The notes: generated by a model not told the origin, from the sequence alone. A stretch of DNA of 64,000 nucleotides from JAAYUD01 sp041907665 (GCA_041907665.1 JAYRGW010000007.1:1-64000); one strand, 5' to 3'; shown: positions 53,457 through 61,929, numbered from the stretch's first letter. A program made the numbers and translations.

Positions 53457-53993
53457 CTACTCAACTACAGTATAAATATCAGGCAAATTTCTTCCTAGCC
53501 CGTCATAATCGAGGCCATAACCTACTATAAAGTCATTTGGGATAGATAAAACTTTATATTCTATATCTAGTTTTACTTTCAACTTCTGCTCCTTTACCAA
53601 TAACGCTGCTATATGGATCTCTTTGGGGTTACGAGTGCCCAGTGTTTCGATTAGTCTTTCCATTGTAAGCCCGGTATCTACTATATCTTCTATAATAACG
53701 ACGGTGCGGCCTGTTATATCTTCATTCAAACCGATAACCTCTTTTACAGTTCCTGTTGAAGTAATACCTTGATAGGAAGCCAATTTGACGAACGATATTT
53801 CACATGGAATCGTAATACGTTTGAATAGATCTGCCGCGAATATAAATGCACCGTTTAACACACCGATAAATAGTGGATTCTTGTCTGCCAAATCTTTATT
53901 GATACGTTCTGCAACTTCTGTTACACCTTTTAGGATTTCACTTTCGGGAATAGAAAGCGTAAATTTTTTGTCTTTTACTTGAACAATTTTCAT
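53457..53993 (-). CDS. hpt: Hypoxanthine phosphoribosyltransferase
   Basis: Purine salvage enzyme (178 residues) making IMP or GMP from the base and PRPP. PRPP motif VVIIEDIVDTGLTM; the flexible loop region SYQGITSTG and the base-binding end (IPNDFIVGYGLDYDGLGRNLP) fit. First gene of the hpt-adk-obg-pgeF run; a TACTTTTG element lies upstream. Confidence 0.95.
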   Translation of the reverse strand: MKIVQVKDKKFTLSIPESEILKGVTEVAERINKDLADKNPLFIGVLNGAFIFAADLFKRITIPCEISFVKLASYQGITSTGTVKEVIGLNEDITGRTVVIIEDIVDTGLTMERLIETLGTRNPKEIHIAALLVKEQKLKVKLDIEYKVLSIPNDFIVGYGLDYDGLGRNLPDIYTVVE

Positions 53994-54016
53994 ACTTTTA
54001 ATGCAAATTATTTGGG

Positions 54017-54024
54017 CAAAAGTA
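54017..54024 (-). promoter_or_regulatory. TAnnTTTG -7 element for hpt-adk-obg
   Basis: TACTTTTG on the minus strand, 24 bases upstream of the hpt ATG. Confidence 0.6.
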
Positions 54025-54099
54025 CTATTTTTCTAGCACATTCGCCCATTGTATTTGTTTTTTTAATTTAAATATTAAATATTCTACGATAAAAGTGCT

Positions 54100-54107
54100 T
54101 ACCTTTG
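54100..54107 (+). promoter_or_regulatory. TAnnTTTG -7 element for the OmpA-type lipoprotein gene
   Basis: TACCTTTG, 30 bases upstream of the ATG at 54137; it supports that start over an in-frame upstream codon at 54095. Confidence 0.65.
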
Positions 54108-54136
54108 TAGCGGAAACAATTACATATTTTATTGTT

Positions 54137-54823
54137 ATGAAAAAAGTAAAACTATTATCAATTTTATTGAGTGCATTATTAGTTGTCAGTAGTTGCGGTA
54201 CAACCAGTAATACTGGCAAAGGTGCAGGTATTGGAGCTGCAGCAGGTGCAGGCCTGGGTGCTATTATCGGTGCTATTGCCGGTCATGGTAAGGGTGCCGT
54301 AATTGGTGCTGCAATCGGAACAGCAGTAGGAGCTGGGACAGGTGCTGTGATAGGTAAAAAAATGGATAAAAAGGCAGCAGAAGCTGCAAAGATAAAGAAT
54401 GCTCAGGTAGAAACTGTAACAGACAAAAATGGTTTGGAAGCTGTTAAGGTTACATTTGATTCGGGTATTCTTTTTGCTTTCAACAAGTCTGATCTGAATG
54501 CTGCTTCTCAAAATTCATTAACTCAGTTTGCTAAATTGCTCACCCAAGACCAAGATGTCGATATTGATATATATGGATATACCGACAAAGTGGGGACCGA
54601 AGAGGCTAATTTGAAAGTTTCTACAGACCGTGCTAATTCTGTTCGCAATTATTTGTCTATGAAAGGAGTTGCTCCATCTCAGTTTAAGAGTATTCAAGGA
54701 TTGGGTTACAGCCAATATGATGAGACAAAAACTGCTGCTCAGAATAGAAAAGTAGAGATTTATATGTACGCCAACCAAAACATGATTAATAAGGCCAACA
54801 AAGAGGCGGCTAGCAATAATTAA
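54137..54823 (+). CDS. OmpA-family lipoprotein with glycine zipper
   Basis: A 228-residue envelope lipoprotein. Signal peptide with lipobox ending SSCG (Cys near 22), a glycine-zipper region (about 30-80; repeated GAxxG patterns such as GAGLGAIIGAIAGHGKGA), and a C-terminal OmpA peptidoglycan-binding domain (about 105-220; IDIYGYTDKVGTEEANLKVS, AQNRKVEIYM). It probably tethers the outer membrane to the wall. mtgA follows 26 bases downstream. Confidence 0.93.
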   Translation: MKKVKLLSILLSALLVVSSCGTTSNTGKGAGIGAAAGAGLGAIIGAIAGHGKGAVIGAAIGTAVGAGTGAVIGKKMDKKAAEAAKIKNAQVETVTDKNGLEAVKVTFDSGILFAFNKSDLNAASQNSLTQFAKLLTQDQDVDIDIYGYTDKVGTEEANLKVSTDRANSVRNYLSMKGVAPSQFKSIQGLGYSQYDETKTAAQNRKVEIYMYANQNMINKANKEAASNN

Positions 54824-54849
54824 GTATTAAAATTTATAGAAGTATCACT

Positions 54850-55599
54850 GTGACAGGGAAAATAATTTTTAGAATCATACGCGATTTACTAATCTTCTTT
54901 TTCATCTCGACTTTTGCAGCAGTAATATGGTATCGCTTTTTTCCGGTACATATCACTCCATTAATGGTCGAGAGATACTTCGAACAACTACATTCAGACG
55001 AGCCTGTTCGGTGGAAACACCAATGGGTCTCGTTTGATAAAATTTCTCCTCACATGCCTATGGCTGTGATTGCTTCCGAAGACAACAGATTTCCCTATCA
55101 TCACGGTTTCGATGTCGTTGAAATTCAAAGGGCTGTCGAAGAGAAAATGGATGGCGGACGTAGTCGAGGGGCAAGTACAATCAGCCAACAAACTGCAAAA
55201 AATGTATTTTTGTGGCCTGCATCCAATTGGATTCGCAAGGGCTTTGAAGCTTATTTTACGTTTTTGATAGAGACATTCTGGTCAAAACAACGTATTATGG
55301 AAGTTTATCTTAATTCGATAGAAATGGGAAGAGGCCTTTATGGAGTTCAAGCAACTGCCAAATATAATTTTGGAACAACTGCATCCAAATTGACAACTGG
55401 GCAATGTGCTTTGATTGCAGCAACTTTGCCTAACCCACTCATCTTTGATTCAGCTCATCCCTCTCCTTATATGTTACGTCGTAAGACGAAGATTATGCAC
55501 ATTATGAAGTTGTTACCTAAATTTCCACCTGTAGAAAAAGGAGCTTCAACAACAATCTCCTCAGGTAAACATCATCATCGACATCATCATTATGAATAA
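54850..55599 (+). CDS. mtgA: Monofunctional peptidoglycan glycosyltransferase
   Basis: A GT51 transglycosylase (249 residues) polymerising lipid II. An N-terminal membrane anchor (about 8-26; IRDLLIFFFISTFAAVIWY) and the catalytic signatures with glutamates, IASEDNRFPYHHGFD and GASTISQQTAKN. It uses a GTG start at 54850. The C-terminus is histidine-rich (GKHHHRHHHYE), unusual for the family. The preceding gene encodes a peptidoglycan-binding lipoprotein. Confidence 0.94.
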   Translation: MTGKIIFRIIRDLLIFFFISTFAAVIWYRFFPVHITPLMVERYFEQLHSDEPVRWKHQWVSFDKISPHMPMAVIASEDNRFPYHHGFDVVEIQRAVEEKMDGGRSRGASTISQQTAKNVFLWPASNWIRKGFEAYFTFLIETFWSKQRIMEVYLNSIEMGRGLYGVQATAKYNFGTTASKLTTGQCALIAATLPNPLIFDSAHPSPYMLRRKTKIMHIMKLLPKFPPVEKGASTTISSGKHHHRHHHYE

Positions 55600-55698
55600 A
55601 CATTAATATCTCTCCATTCGAATAGAGATATAACGATGTGTAAATATTATATTGCTAATGGCGATATGGATATGTCAACCATTTCAGCATGAAATATC

Positions 55699-55810
55699 TG
55701 TAATTAACTGATATACAGATAGAAATTCATAAGGGAGAAAATATATTTTCATAACTATGAATTTTTATTTTCATAAGGACAAACTTTTATGTTCGTCCTT
55801 ATCATTTTTT
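55699..55810 (+). repeat. Palindromic intergenic repeat, ATAAGGACG family (copy D)
   Basis: Resembles copy E at 30258-30370 at both ends. It contains ATAAGGGAGAAA, shared with copy C, and an inverted pair ATAAGGAC-AAAC (55773-55784) with GTTCGTCCTTAT (55791-55802). It lies in the 905-bp convergent interval between mtgA and the S4-domain gene. Confidence 0.65.
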
Positions 55811-55896
55811 TTACGAATGGTGATAATACTTTAAGGTGTATAAGAAGTATCTCTTTTGTTTAATATATTTGCAAAAACTTTATCGCTATTTATAGT

Positions 55897-56088
55897 CTTT
55901 GTCACTTCAGTATGACACCATTATGCATTGTCTTACAGAAAGTTAATAATACACCGTATACAACGCCAGCGAAAAGAAGCCTCAAAATCTCACCAAGAGT
56001 ATGTTGTAGGAACGCTATTTCCGGTAGGGGTCTATTTAGACTCGATCTAAACGATAGCCGACAGATAGCTGTAAAGGCTGTTTGTGCA
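55897..56088 (+). repeat. 192-bp dispersed intergenic element, copy 2 (possible small RNA or mobile remnant)
   Basis: Ungapped partner of 29773-29964. It holds an ATG-initiated frame of 59 codons (55912-56091). In the 47 residues comparable with copy 1, 33 are identical (about 70 percent), which is lower than the nucleotide identity, so protein-level selection is not supported. The hairpin TTTAGA-CTCGA-TCTAAA lies at 56035-56051. A promoter-like TA-N3-TTTG lies at the 5' edge, off-consensus by one spacer base. Confidence 0.75.
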
Positions 56089-56311
56089 TAAATGAGTATG
56101 CCTTACTTTTTTGATAAGCATCTCCTTTTGAGAAAAGTTAGTAGACAAATAAATGCAATAATATATCAGAAATATTTTTTCACATTTATCTTTGTCAATA
56201 TCAATATTAATATCTTTTCAAAGACTCCGCATACTTTCTCGAACATCATTGCTAAGTTCGACACTTTGCGCATAAGCCGTAATGATTGACCGTTATATAA
56301 TGGCCGTAAAT

Positions 56312-56393
56312 TTGTCGTATGTTAGTTTTTTCGGTGACGTCCATACGTTTTCAAAAAAACTTAAGGACGTTATCATTTCTAGAGACATATGTG
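56312..56393 (+). repeat. Palindromic intergenic repeat, ATAAGGACG family (copy F)
   Basis: TTGTCGTATGTTAG, then an inverted pair GACGTCCATACGTTTT / AAAACTTAAGGACG, then CATTTCTAGAGACATATG. It aligns with copy A along its length and with the minus strand of copy B over its first 45 bases. The 56394-56504 stretch shows nothing further. Confidence 0.75.
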
Positions 56394-56504
56394 GTTTTGG
56401 AAATATAATGAGATAAACAAAATGCATTTTCTTACATTGAATCAGCACTTCTTGATATAACAATCAATCCGTTTCAGGACATTACTGATAACAATGTAAC
56501 AAAT

Positions 56505-56930
56505 CTATTTGCTATTGTCTTCTTCATCATCAAAATCAAATTCTTCATCGATATACTCTGGGGCAGTGAACTCATCCAGCTCGCGGCGTTCTTTTTTCGT
56601 TGGTCTACCTGTTCCTCTCGATCTACCTACAAATCCGCTGATTTTGCTCATTTCCAAAAGTTCGTATTGTTCGCGAGAGGTAACATTTTCCATCACTTCG
56701 GGAACAAGCTTTGCTCCTACTCGATTTTCTATTGCTTGTAATACTTTAAAAGAATATATAATAGGAGTCTTGCGCACATTTACAATATCGCCTGGCTTTA
56801 CAGTATGCGACGCTTTAACTGTCGAATCTCCAATTTTTACCCTGCCTATTTTGCAAGCATTAGCAGCAATTGTTCTTGTCTTGAAAATACGTGCCGCCCA
56901 TAGCCATTTATCTATGCGAGCTTCTTTCAT
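56505..56930 (-). CDS. S4-domain RNA-binding protein (Hsp15-like)
   Basis: A 141-residue ribosome-associated S4 protein. The S4 fold at residues 1-60 (RIDKWLWAARIFKTRTIAAN, CKIGRVKIG) resembles Hsp15/HslR, which binds stalled 50S-nascent chain complexes. A basic stretch (RSRGTGRPTKKERRE) precedes an acidic tail (EEFDFDDEEDNSK). Its ATG overlaps the TGA of pth (ATGA), suggesting a translation-rescue pair. Confidence 0.88.
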   Translation of the reverse strand: MKEARIDKWLWAARIFKTRTIAANACKIGRVKIGDSTVKASHTVKPGDIVNVRKTPIIYSFKVLQAIENRVGAKLVPEVMENVTSREQYELLEMSKISGFVGRSRGTGRPTKKERRELDEFTAPEYIDEEFDFDDEEDNSK

Positions 56931-57499
56931 AACTTTTTATGATTGAATTGATTCATGGTAACTGCGAGTCCCGATAAACAAAAGCTTTTGATAATCTCTC
57001 CGCATGTATACTCCAATTCTGGCATTTTTTGCATACTTTCGTCGTCGAACTTACTCAGTACAAAGTCTATCTGACGGCCTTTTGTAAAATCATGTCCCGT
57101 TCCAAAACGAAGTCGGGCATATTGTTCGCTTCCAAGATTTTCGGCTATGTTTTTTAATCCATTATGGCCTCCCGCACTCCCTTTACCTCTCAACCGAAGT
57201 GAGCCAAATGGTAGAGCAAAATCATCTACAATAACCAATAGGTGTTCTATCGGAATGTTTTCTTTATTCATCCAATACCGCACAGCCATACCACTTAAGT
57301 TCATAAAGGTAGATGGCTTAAGCAAAAATATCTGCCTGCCTTTTAAAGAAGTTTTAGCAATAGAGCCGTATCGTTTATCTTCGAATGGCACTACATTAAG
57401 GCGAGCAAATTCGTCGAGTACCATAAAGCCTGCATTATGGTGAGTATTTTCATATTCGGAGCCGATATTGCCAAGACCTGCTATTAAGAACTTTTCCAT
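56927..57499 (-). CDS. pth: Peptidyl-tRNA hydrolase
   Basis: Releases peptides from tRNA (190 residues). The catalytic histidine in NTHHNAGF, aspartate in VIVDDFALPFG, and the conserved RGKGSAGGHNGLKNI and LRFGTG segments are present. It is followed by the S4 gene and preceded by rplY, separated by a hairpin. Confidence 0.96.
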   Translation of the reverse strand: MEKFLIAGLGNIGSEYENTHHNAGFMVLDEFARLNVVPFEDKRYGSIAKTSLKGRQIFLLKPSTFMNLSGMAVRYWMNKENIPIEHLLVIVDDFALPFGSLRLRGKGSAGGHNGLKNIAENLGSEQYARLRFGTGHDFTKGRQIDFVLSKFDDESMQKMPELEYTCGEIIKSFCLSGLAVTMNQFNHKKL

Positions 57500-57519
57500 A
57501 ATTTGAAGTAAAAAAGTAA

Positions 57520-57577
57520 AAAACGCAGATTATTGCTCCATAGAACGTTTATGCGCTCCAGCAATAATCTGCGTTTT
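57520..57577. terminator. Hairpin terminator between rplY and pth
   Basis: AAAACGCAGATTATTGCT (57520-57537) pairs perfectly with 57560-57577, leaving a 22-nt loop; on the minus strand the stem ends in TTTTTTACTTTTTT-like sequence. Confidence 0.88.
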
Positions 57578-57605
57578 ATATTATTATGTTAGATTACTGT
57601 TTCTA

Positions 57606-58217
57606 CTACTCAGCAGCAGGAGCTTCAGCTTCTTCTGTTGTAGCTGTAGTATCAACAGAGTTACGAGTTGCTTTAATAGAGCATACGACAGCATCTTTCG
57701 GGTTGATCAGTTCCAAACCTTCGAATGACAAATCGCCAACTTTGATTGCTTTTCCTAAGCCCATCTTAGAAACATCGATAGCCAACTTTTCTGGAATAAC
57801 AGTGTATTGGGCACGAACTTTAAGACGACGCATCTGATGTTGCATCTTACCACCGGCTTGAACACCTGGAGCTAAACCTACGAGTTCGATAGGTACATTC
57901 ATTACGATAGGTTTAGACTCATCGATTTCATAAAAGTCTACGTGAAGAATTGTGTCTTTTACAGGGTGGAATTGAATATCTTTCAAAACAGCGTTTTTCT
58001 TCTCGCCATCGATAATCAAGTCGATAACATAAATATGAGGTGTATAAACGATTTTATTCAAATCTTTCTCTACAATAGAGAAGATGTAATTCTTTTCACC
58101 ACCATACATTACACAAGGTACTTCACCATTCTTACGAATAGCTTTCAATGCTCTTGACTGTTCAGAAGAGCGCGCTGCAATTGTTCTTGCAGTTCCTTTT
58201 AATTCAATAGATTTCAT
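57606..58217 (-). CDS. rplY: 50S ribosomal protein L25/Ctc
   Basis: 5S rRNA-binding ribosomal protein of the long CTC form (203 residues): the L25 domain (about 1-95; SIELKGTARTIAARSSEQSR) and the C-terminal TL5-like beta domain (about 100-190). The last 20 residues are rich in Ala, Thr and Glu. A minus-strand TAnnTTTG element lies about 97 bases upstream. Confidence 0.96.
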   Translation of the reverse strand: MKSIELKGTARTIAARSSEQSRALKAIRKNGEVPCVMYGGEKNYIFSIVEKDLNKIVYTPHIYVIDLIIDGEKKNAVLKDIQFHPVKDTILHVDFYEIDESKPIVMNVPIELVGLAPGVQAGGKMQHQMRRLKVRAQYTVIPEKLAIDVSKMGLGKAIKVGDLSFEGLELINPKDAVVCSIKATRNSVDTTATTEEAEAPAAE

Positions 58218-58313
58218 TTAAATAAAATTTGTGTTACTCTAAATTAAGTAAGTTATTGCCTAATTCACCATTACACTAGCAAACTGAATTGCCTCATGCC
58301 GTAAAAAAGCATG

Positions 58314-58321
58314 CAAAATTA
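58314..58321 (-). promoter_or_regulatory. TAnnTTTG -7 element for rplY
   Basis: TAATTTTG on the minus strand, 97 bases upstream of the rplY ATG. Confidence 0.45.
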
Positions 58322-58353
58322 TACTTTTTATTTGATATAGCAAAGGATATTCA

Positions 58354-58797
58354 TTAAAAATCGATATCCAACTTTATCTCTCCACCCAAATTGTTTACTT
58401 CGGAATCGTTTTTCGGACCTTCTTCAATATTTTCGGTCTCCTCACTCTGCACGCTCTCTGTTACTTTGTCCGTATCACTCAATTTGTTTTCATTATTATA
58501 ATAGTGCATTTCTTGATTATCATTGATATAACCAATTGCTTGATTGAGTCCCGTAATGAACTTCTCAAAATCTTCCTGATAAAGAAATATCTTGTGTTTT
58601 TCAAAATTCACTTGCGAATTGTCTCCATCGCCCATCACAATCTTTTTGCTCTCTGTTATCGTGAGAAACATTTCTTCTTTTCTGTTCTTCTTCACGTCCA
58701 GGTAATAAATTCTTTTACCGGCTTTAACAGACTTAGAGAAAACGATTTCTTTATCCATCATCTCGGCCGTTGCTGCTTTCTTCTTAAAATCTTCCAT
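58354..58797 (-). CDS. PUR-alpha-like protein (DUF3276)
   Basis: A 147-residue single-stranded nucleic acid-binding protein with one PUR repeat (about 15-95): EIVFSKSVKAGKRIYYLDVK and LTITESKKI are typical. The C-terminal third is acidic and disordered (SVQSEETENIEEGP). ATG 58797 is chosen; the preceding in-frame codon is TTG. Bacterial members are mainly confined to Bacteroidetes and spirochaetes. Confidence 0.88.
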   Translation of the reverse strand: MEDFKKKAATAEMMDKEIVFSKSVKAGKRIYYLDVKKNRKEEMFLTITESKKIVMGDGDNSQVNFEKHKIFLYQEDFEKFITGLNQAIGYINDNQEMHYYNNENKLSDTDKVTESVQSEETENIEEGPKNDSEVNNLGGEIKLDIDF

Positions 58798-58947
58798 AAA
58801 CAATTGTTTTAATTCATTAAAACTTCAATTCTTCGAAATCGACCCCAAATTTGGATATTTTTTTTAAGCTGTCAAAAGAAAAAGGCAAGAGATTAATATT
58901 TTTGCATTAAAAAATGTGATTTAGTTGTATAGATAATCTAAAAAGCC

Positions 58948-58955
58948 TACTTTTG
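58948..58955 (+). promoter_or_regulatory. Promoter for the nusB-yajC-ybbR-coaE unit
   Basis: TACTTTTG with a TTG 20 bases upstream (58925-58927), approximating the -33/-7 spacing. It lies 25 bases upstream of the ATG at 58980. Confidence 0.65.
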
Positions 58956-58979
58956 TACTCCAAATACTATTTATCAATT

Positions 58980-59909
58980 ATGATTAACAGAGTTCTTATA
59001 CGTTTAAAAATTATTCAACTGATCTACGCTTTTTATCAGAATGGGAATAAAAACATTGATGCAGCCGAGAAAGAATTATTATTCAGCCTTTCAAAAGCGT
59101 ACGATTTATACAACTATTTATTGGCCTTGATGGTAGCAATAAAAGATTATGCACAGAGGCGCATAGAAGTTGGAAAAAACAAACGTATTCAAACTGAAGA
59201 GGATAAAAATCCAAACACCCGATTTGTAGATAACATGTTTATTGCGCAATTGGAGACAAACAAACAACTCAATGAGTTTATAACCAACCAAAAGCGCAAT
59301 TGGATTGATGATGACGAAGCTTTTGTTAAAGAAATATATGATCAAATCATTGAGTCGAATTTATATAAACTGTATATGGTAGAAGAAAATCCGACTTACG
59401 AAACGGACCGTGAATTTTGGCGTAAGCTTTACAAGACATTCATATATAACAATGATAGTTTGGATCAATTACTAGAAGAACAGAGTCTGTATTGGAATGA
59501 CGATAAAGAGATTGTTGATACTTTTGTTATGAAGACAATTAAGCGTTTTGATCTCAAAAATGGTACCGATCAGGAACTTCTACCGGAATACAAAGACGAA
59601 GAAGATTTGGAATTTGCCCGCCGTTTGTTCCGTAGCTCTATAATGAATGCCGACGAATATCGTCATTTGATAAACGAAAGTATCAAAAATTGGGACATCA
59701 AGCGTGTGGCTTTCATGGATATGATGATCATGCAATGTGCTATAGCCGAATTAATGAACTTCCCCAATATTCCAATTAATGTAACGATGAACGAATATTT
59801 GGAGATTGCCAAATTTTACAGTACTCCGAAAAGTACAGGCTTTATTAATGGTACATTGGATGCTATCATTAAACGATTGCAGAAACAAAGTATGCTTGCT
59901 AAAAAATAG
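58980..59909 (+). CDS. nusB: Transcription antitermination protein NusB, long form
   Basis: Antitermination factor for rRNA operons (309 residues, about twice the E. coli length). The N-terminus NRVLIRLKIIQLIYAFYQ matches the start of NusB, while the conserved core is at the C-terminal side (DIKRVAFMDMMIMQCAIAELMNFPNIPINVTMNEYLEIAKFY in outline; final GFINGTLD). About 150 residues separate the two, an insertion shared by Bacteroidales NusB. First gene of the nusB-yajC-ybbR-coaE unit. Confidence 0.9.
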   Translation: MINRVLIRLKIIQLIYAFYQNGNKNIDAAEKELLFSLSKAYDLYNYLLALMVAIKDYAQRRIEVGKNKRIQTEEDKNPNTRFVDNMFIAQLETNKQLNEFITNQKRNWIDDDEAFVKEIYDQIIESNLYKLYMVEENPTYETDREFWRKLYKTFIYNNDSLDQLLEEQSLYWNDDKEIVDTFVMKTIKRFDLKNGTDQELLPEYKDEEDLEFARRLFRSSIMNADEYRHLINESIKNWDIKRVAFMDMMIMQCAIAELMNFPNIPINVTMNEYLEIAKFYSTPKSTGFINGTLDAIIKRLQKQSMLAKK

Positions 59910-59970
59910 TTTGAAACTTGATGACTAGATAATTTAAAAAGATAATATAACCAATTAAAAATAGCTACTT

Positions 59971-60294
59971 ATGAATTTAATGACAGTATTTCTTCAAGCT
60001 GCTGCCCAAGGTGGTGGTGCATCGATGATGTGGATCATGATGATTGCCATCTTCGTTATTATGTATTTCTTTATGATTCGCCCACAAAGCAAAAAGCAAA
60101 AGGAAATCAATAACTTTCGTAAAACAATAAAAGTAGGTCAGAAAGTTATTACAGCCGGTGGCATACATGGTGAAATCAAAGAGATCAATGATAGTTACGT
60201 AATGCTCGAAATTGCTAATGGCGTAAAAATAAAAGTAGAGAAAAGTTCTGTTTTTGCAGATCCTGCCGATGCAAGTGCCAGCATGACCAAATAA
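59971..60294 (+). CDS. yajC: Preprotein translocase subunit YajC
   Basis: Small accessory protein of the SecDF complex (107 residues). One N-terminal membrane span (about 18-40; MMWIMMIAIFVIMYFFM) precedes the IRPQSKKQKE motif and the beta domain with VGQKVITAGGIHGEI. The position between nusB and ybbR is typical for Bacteroidales. Confidence 0.95.
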   Translation: MNLMTVFLQAAAQGGGASMMWIMMIAIFVIMYFFMIRPQSKKQKEINNFRKTIKVGQKVITAGGIHGEIKEINDSYVMLEIANGVKIKVEKSSVFADPADASASMTK

Positions 60295-60322
60295 TCTTTC
60301 TTTTAAAGGATAATATAGGTCA

Positions 60323-61321
60323 ATGTTCACATCACGGGACATAAAGAACACTATAGGAATATTTACTAAAAAGATTAAGGATTTCTTGCTAAGTAATACA
60401 AGCAGGGAAGCTTTAGTCTTTTTGTTTTTTTTTGCTATAGCTTCGGTCTTCTGGTTTATCAGAGCACTAAATGACGATTATGTGGTCGATATCCAGATAC
60501 CGGTTAGATTGTCGAATGTTCCGAATAATGCTATTGTCACGAATAATTTGCCAAGCCACCTTACTTTTCGTGTCAGGGATAAAGGTTCCGTACTATTTGG
60601 ATATAAAGTGGGAAAGATCTTTGCTCCTATCAATATCAATTTTAATGACTACAGGCAAGACGGTCAGCAGGTCGTTATCAATACGGCTTCTTTAGATCGC
60701 AATGCTTTCTCGCAATTCAGCTCAACTACAAAAACGATATCCATCTCACCCGACAAAATGGAATTTATATATACCTTGGGTGAGAAAAAGAAAGTCCCGG
60801 TATCCATTACAGGCTCTATAAATGCCGATAGACAGTATTTTATAGTGGACACATTGATTCAACCGGAAAAAGTAATAGCTTATGCTCCAAAGAAAATACT
60901 AAATAAACTGAGAGTCGCTTATACAAAGCCTGTACTGCTTAAAGACATTAATAATACAACGTATTATCAAATACCGATTCGTCCGGTGAAAGGTGTTAAA
61001 TTTGTTCCTTCAACGATCAAACTAGTATTCCATACAGATGTTTATAGCGAAAAGAAAATCGAAATACCTGTGATAGGAACAAACTTTCCACCCAATAAAC
61101 ATTTGCTTACTTTTCCCTCTAAAGTTAATGTTACATTTCAAGTAGGATCTACTCTGTACAAGCAGATAAAGGCATCTGATTTTGCTATTGAGATCTCATA
61201 TAATGAATTAGAGCATTTCCGATTTGACAAATATCCATTGCGCCTCACTCGTATGCCTCATGGAATAAAGAGTGCACAGATTACTCCTAGAAAGATAGAT
61301 TTTTTGATCGAGCAAAATTAG
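60323..61321 (+). CDS. YbbR-like domain protein
   Basis: A 332-residue single-pass membrane protein: a span at about 30-48 (ALVFLFFFAIASVFWFI) followed by YbbR/CdaR-type beta repeats outside the membrane. In Firmicutes, CdaR regulates the diadenylate cyclase CdaA, but no cyclase gene is adjacent here, so the role is unknown. It lies between yajC and coaE, 11 bases upstream of the coaE start. Confidence 0.88.
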   Translation: MFTSRDIKNTIGIFTKKIKDFLLSNTSREALVFLFFFAIASVFWFIRALNDDYVVDIQIPVRLSNVPNNAIVTNNLPSHLTFRVRDKGSVLFGYKVGKIFAPININFNDYRQDGQQVVINTASLDRNAFSQFSSTTKTISISPDKMEFIYTLGEKKKVPVSITGSINADRQYFIVDTLIQPEKVIAYAPKKILNKLRVAYTKPVLLKDINNTTYYQIPIRPVKGVKFVPSTIKLVFHTDVYSEKKIEIPVIGTNFPPNKHLLTFPSKVNVTFQVGSTLYKQIKASDFAIEISYNELEHFRFDKYPLRLTRMPHGIKSAQITPRKIDFLIEQN

Positions 61322-61332
61322 TCATCAATACA

Positions 61333-61929
61333 ATGATACTCAAAATAGGCATAACAGGTGGAATAGGGAGCGGAAAGAGTGTCATCTCTCATTTGCTAAG
61401 ACTGATGCATGTTCCGATATACGATTGTGATGCAGAAGCTAAACGCTTAGTTGTAGAGAACTCAGACATTCGTAGACAACTGGCTTATTTGGTGGGTGAA
61501 AATCTTTATGATGATTCTGGGCTTGATACGCAACTATTAGCCTCTTACATTTTTAATGACCAAACACATCTTCAAGCAGTAAACGGAATTATACACCCTG
61601 CAGTAAAATCAGATTTCTATGAATGGACAAAAATACAAGCAAAGCAATTTTCTATTGTAGGCATGGAATCGGCTATACTTATCGATGCCGGATTTAAGAA
61701 TGCCGTTGATCTGGTTGTTAATGTATCTGCCCCTATCGAGATAAGGATACAAAGAGCAGTCCTTCGCGACCATTCCTCTGTCGAACTCATAAAGAAACGT
61801 ATAGACAAACAAATGAGCGACGAAGAACGTTGTAAATTATCGGATATTACAATCTGGAATGACGATGTTCATCCCATTATACCTCAAGTTTTTTCGTTTC
61901 TTTGCCAATTAAAGCAAAATAATAAATAA
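61333..61929 (+). CDS. coaE: Dephospho-CoA kinase
   Basis: Final step of coenzyme A synthesis (198 residues). P-loop GITGGIGSGKSVIS at the N-terminus; the DCDAEAKRL CoA-domain motif; a lid region with RIQRAVLRD. Its stop overlaps the start of the peptidase gene (TAATG). Confidence 0.96.
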   Translation: MILKIGITGGIGSGKSVISHLLRLMHVPIYDCDAEAKRLVVENSDIRRQLAYLVGENLYDDSGLDTQLLASYIFNDQTHLQAVNGIIHPAVKSDFYEWTKIQAKQFSIVGMESAILIDAGFKNAVDLVVNVSAPIEIRIQRAVLRDHSSVELIKKRIDKQMSDEERCKLSDITIWNDDVHPIIPQVFSFLCQLKQNNK

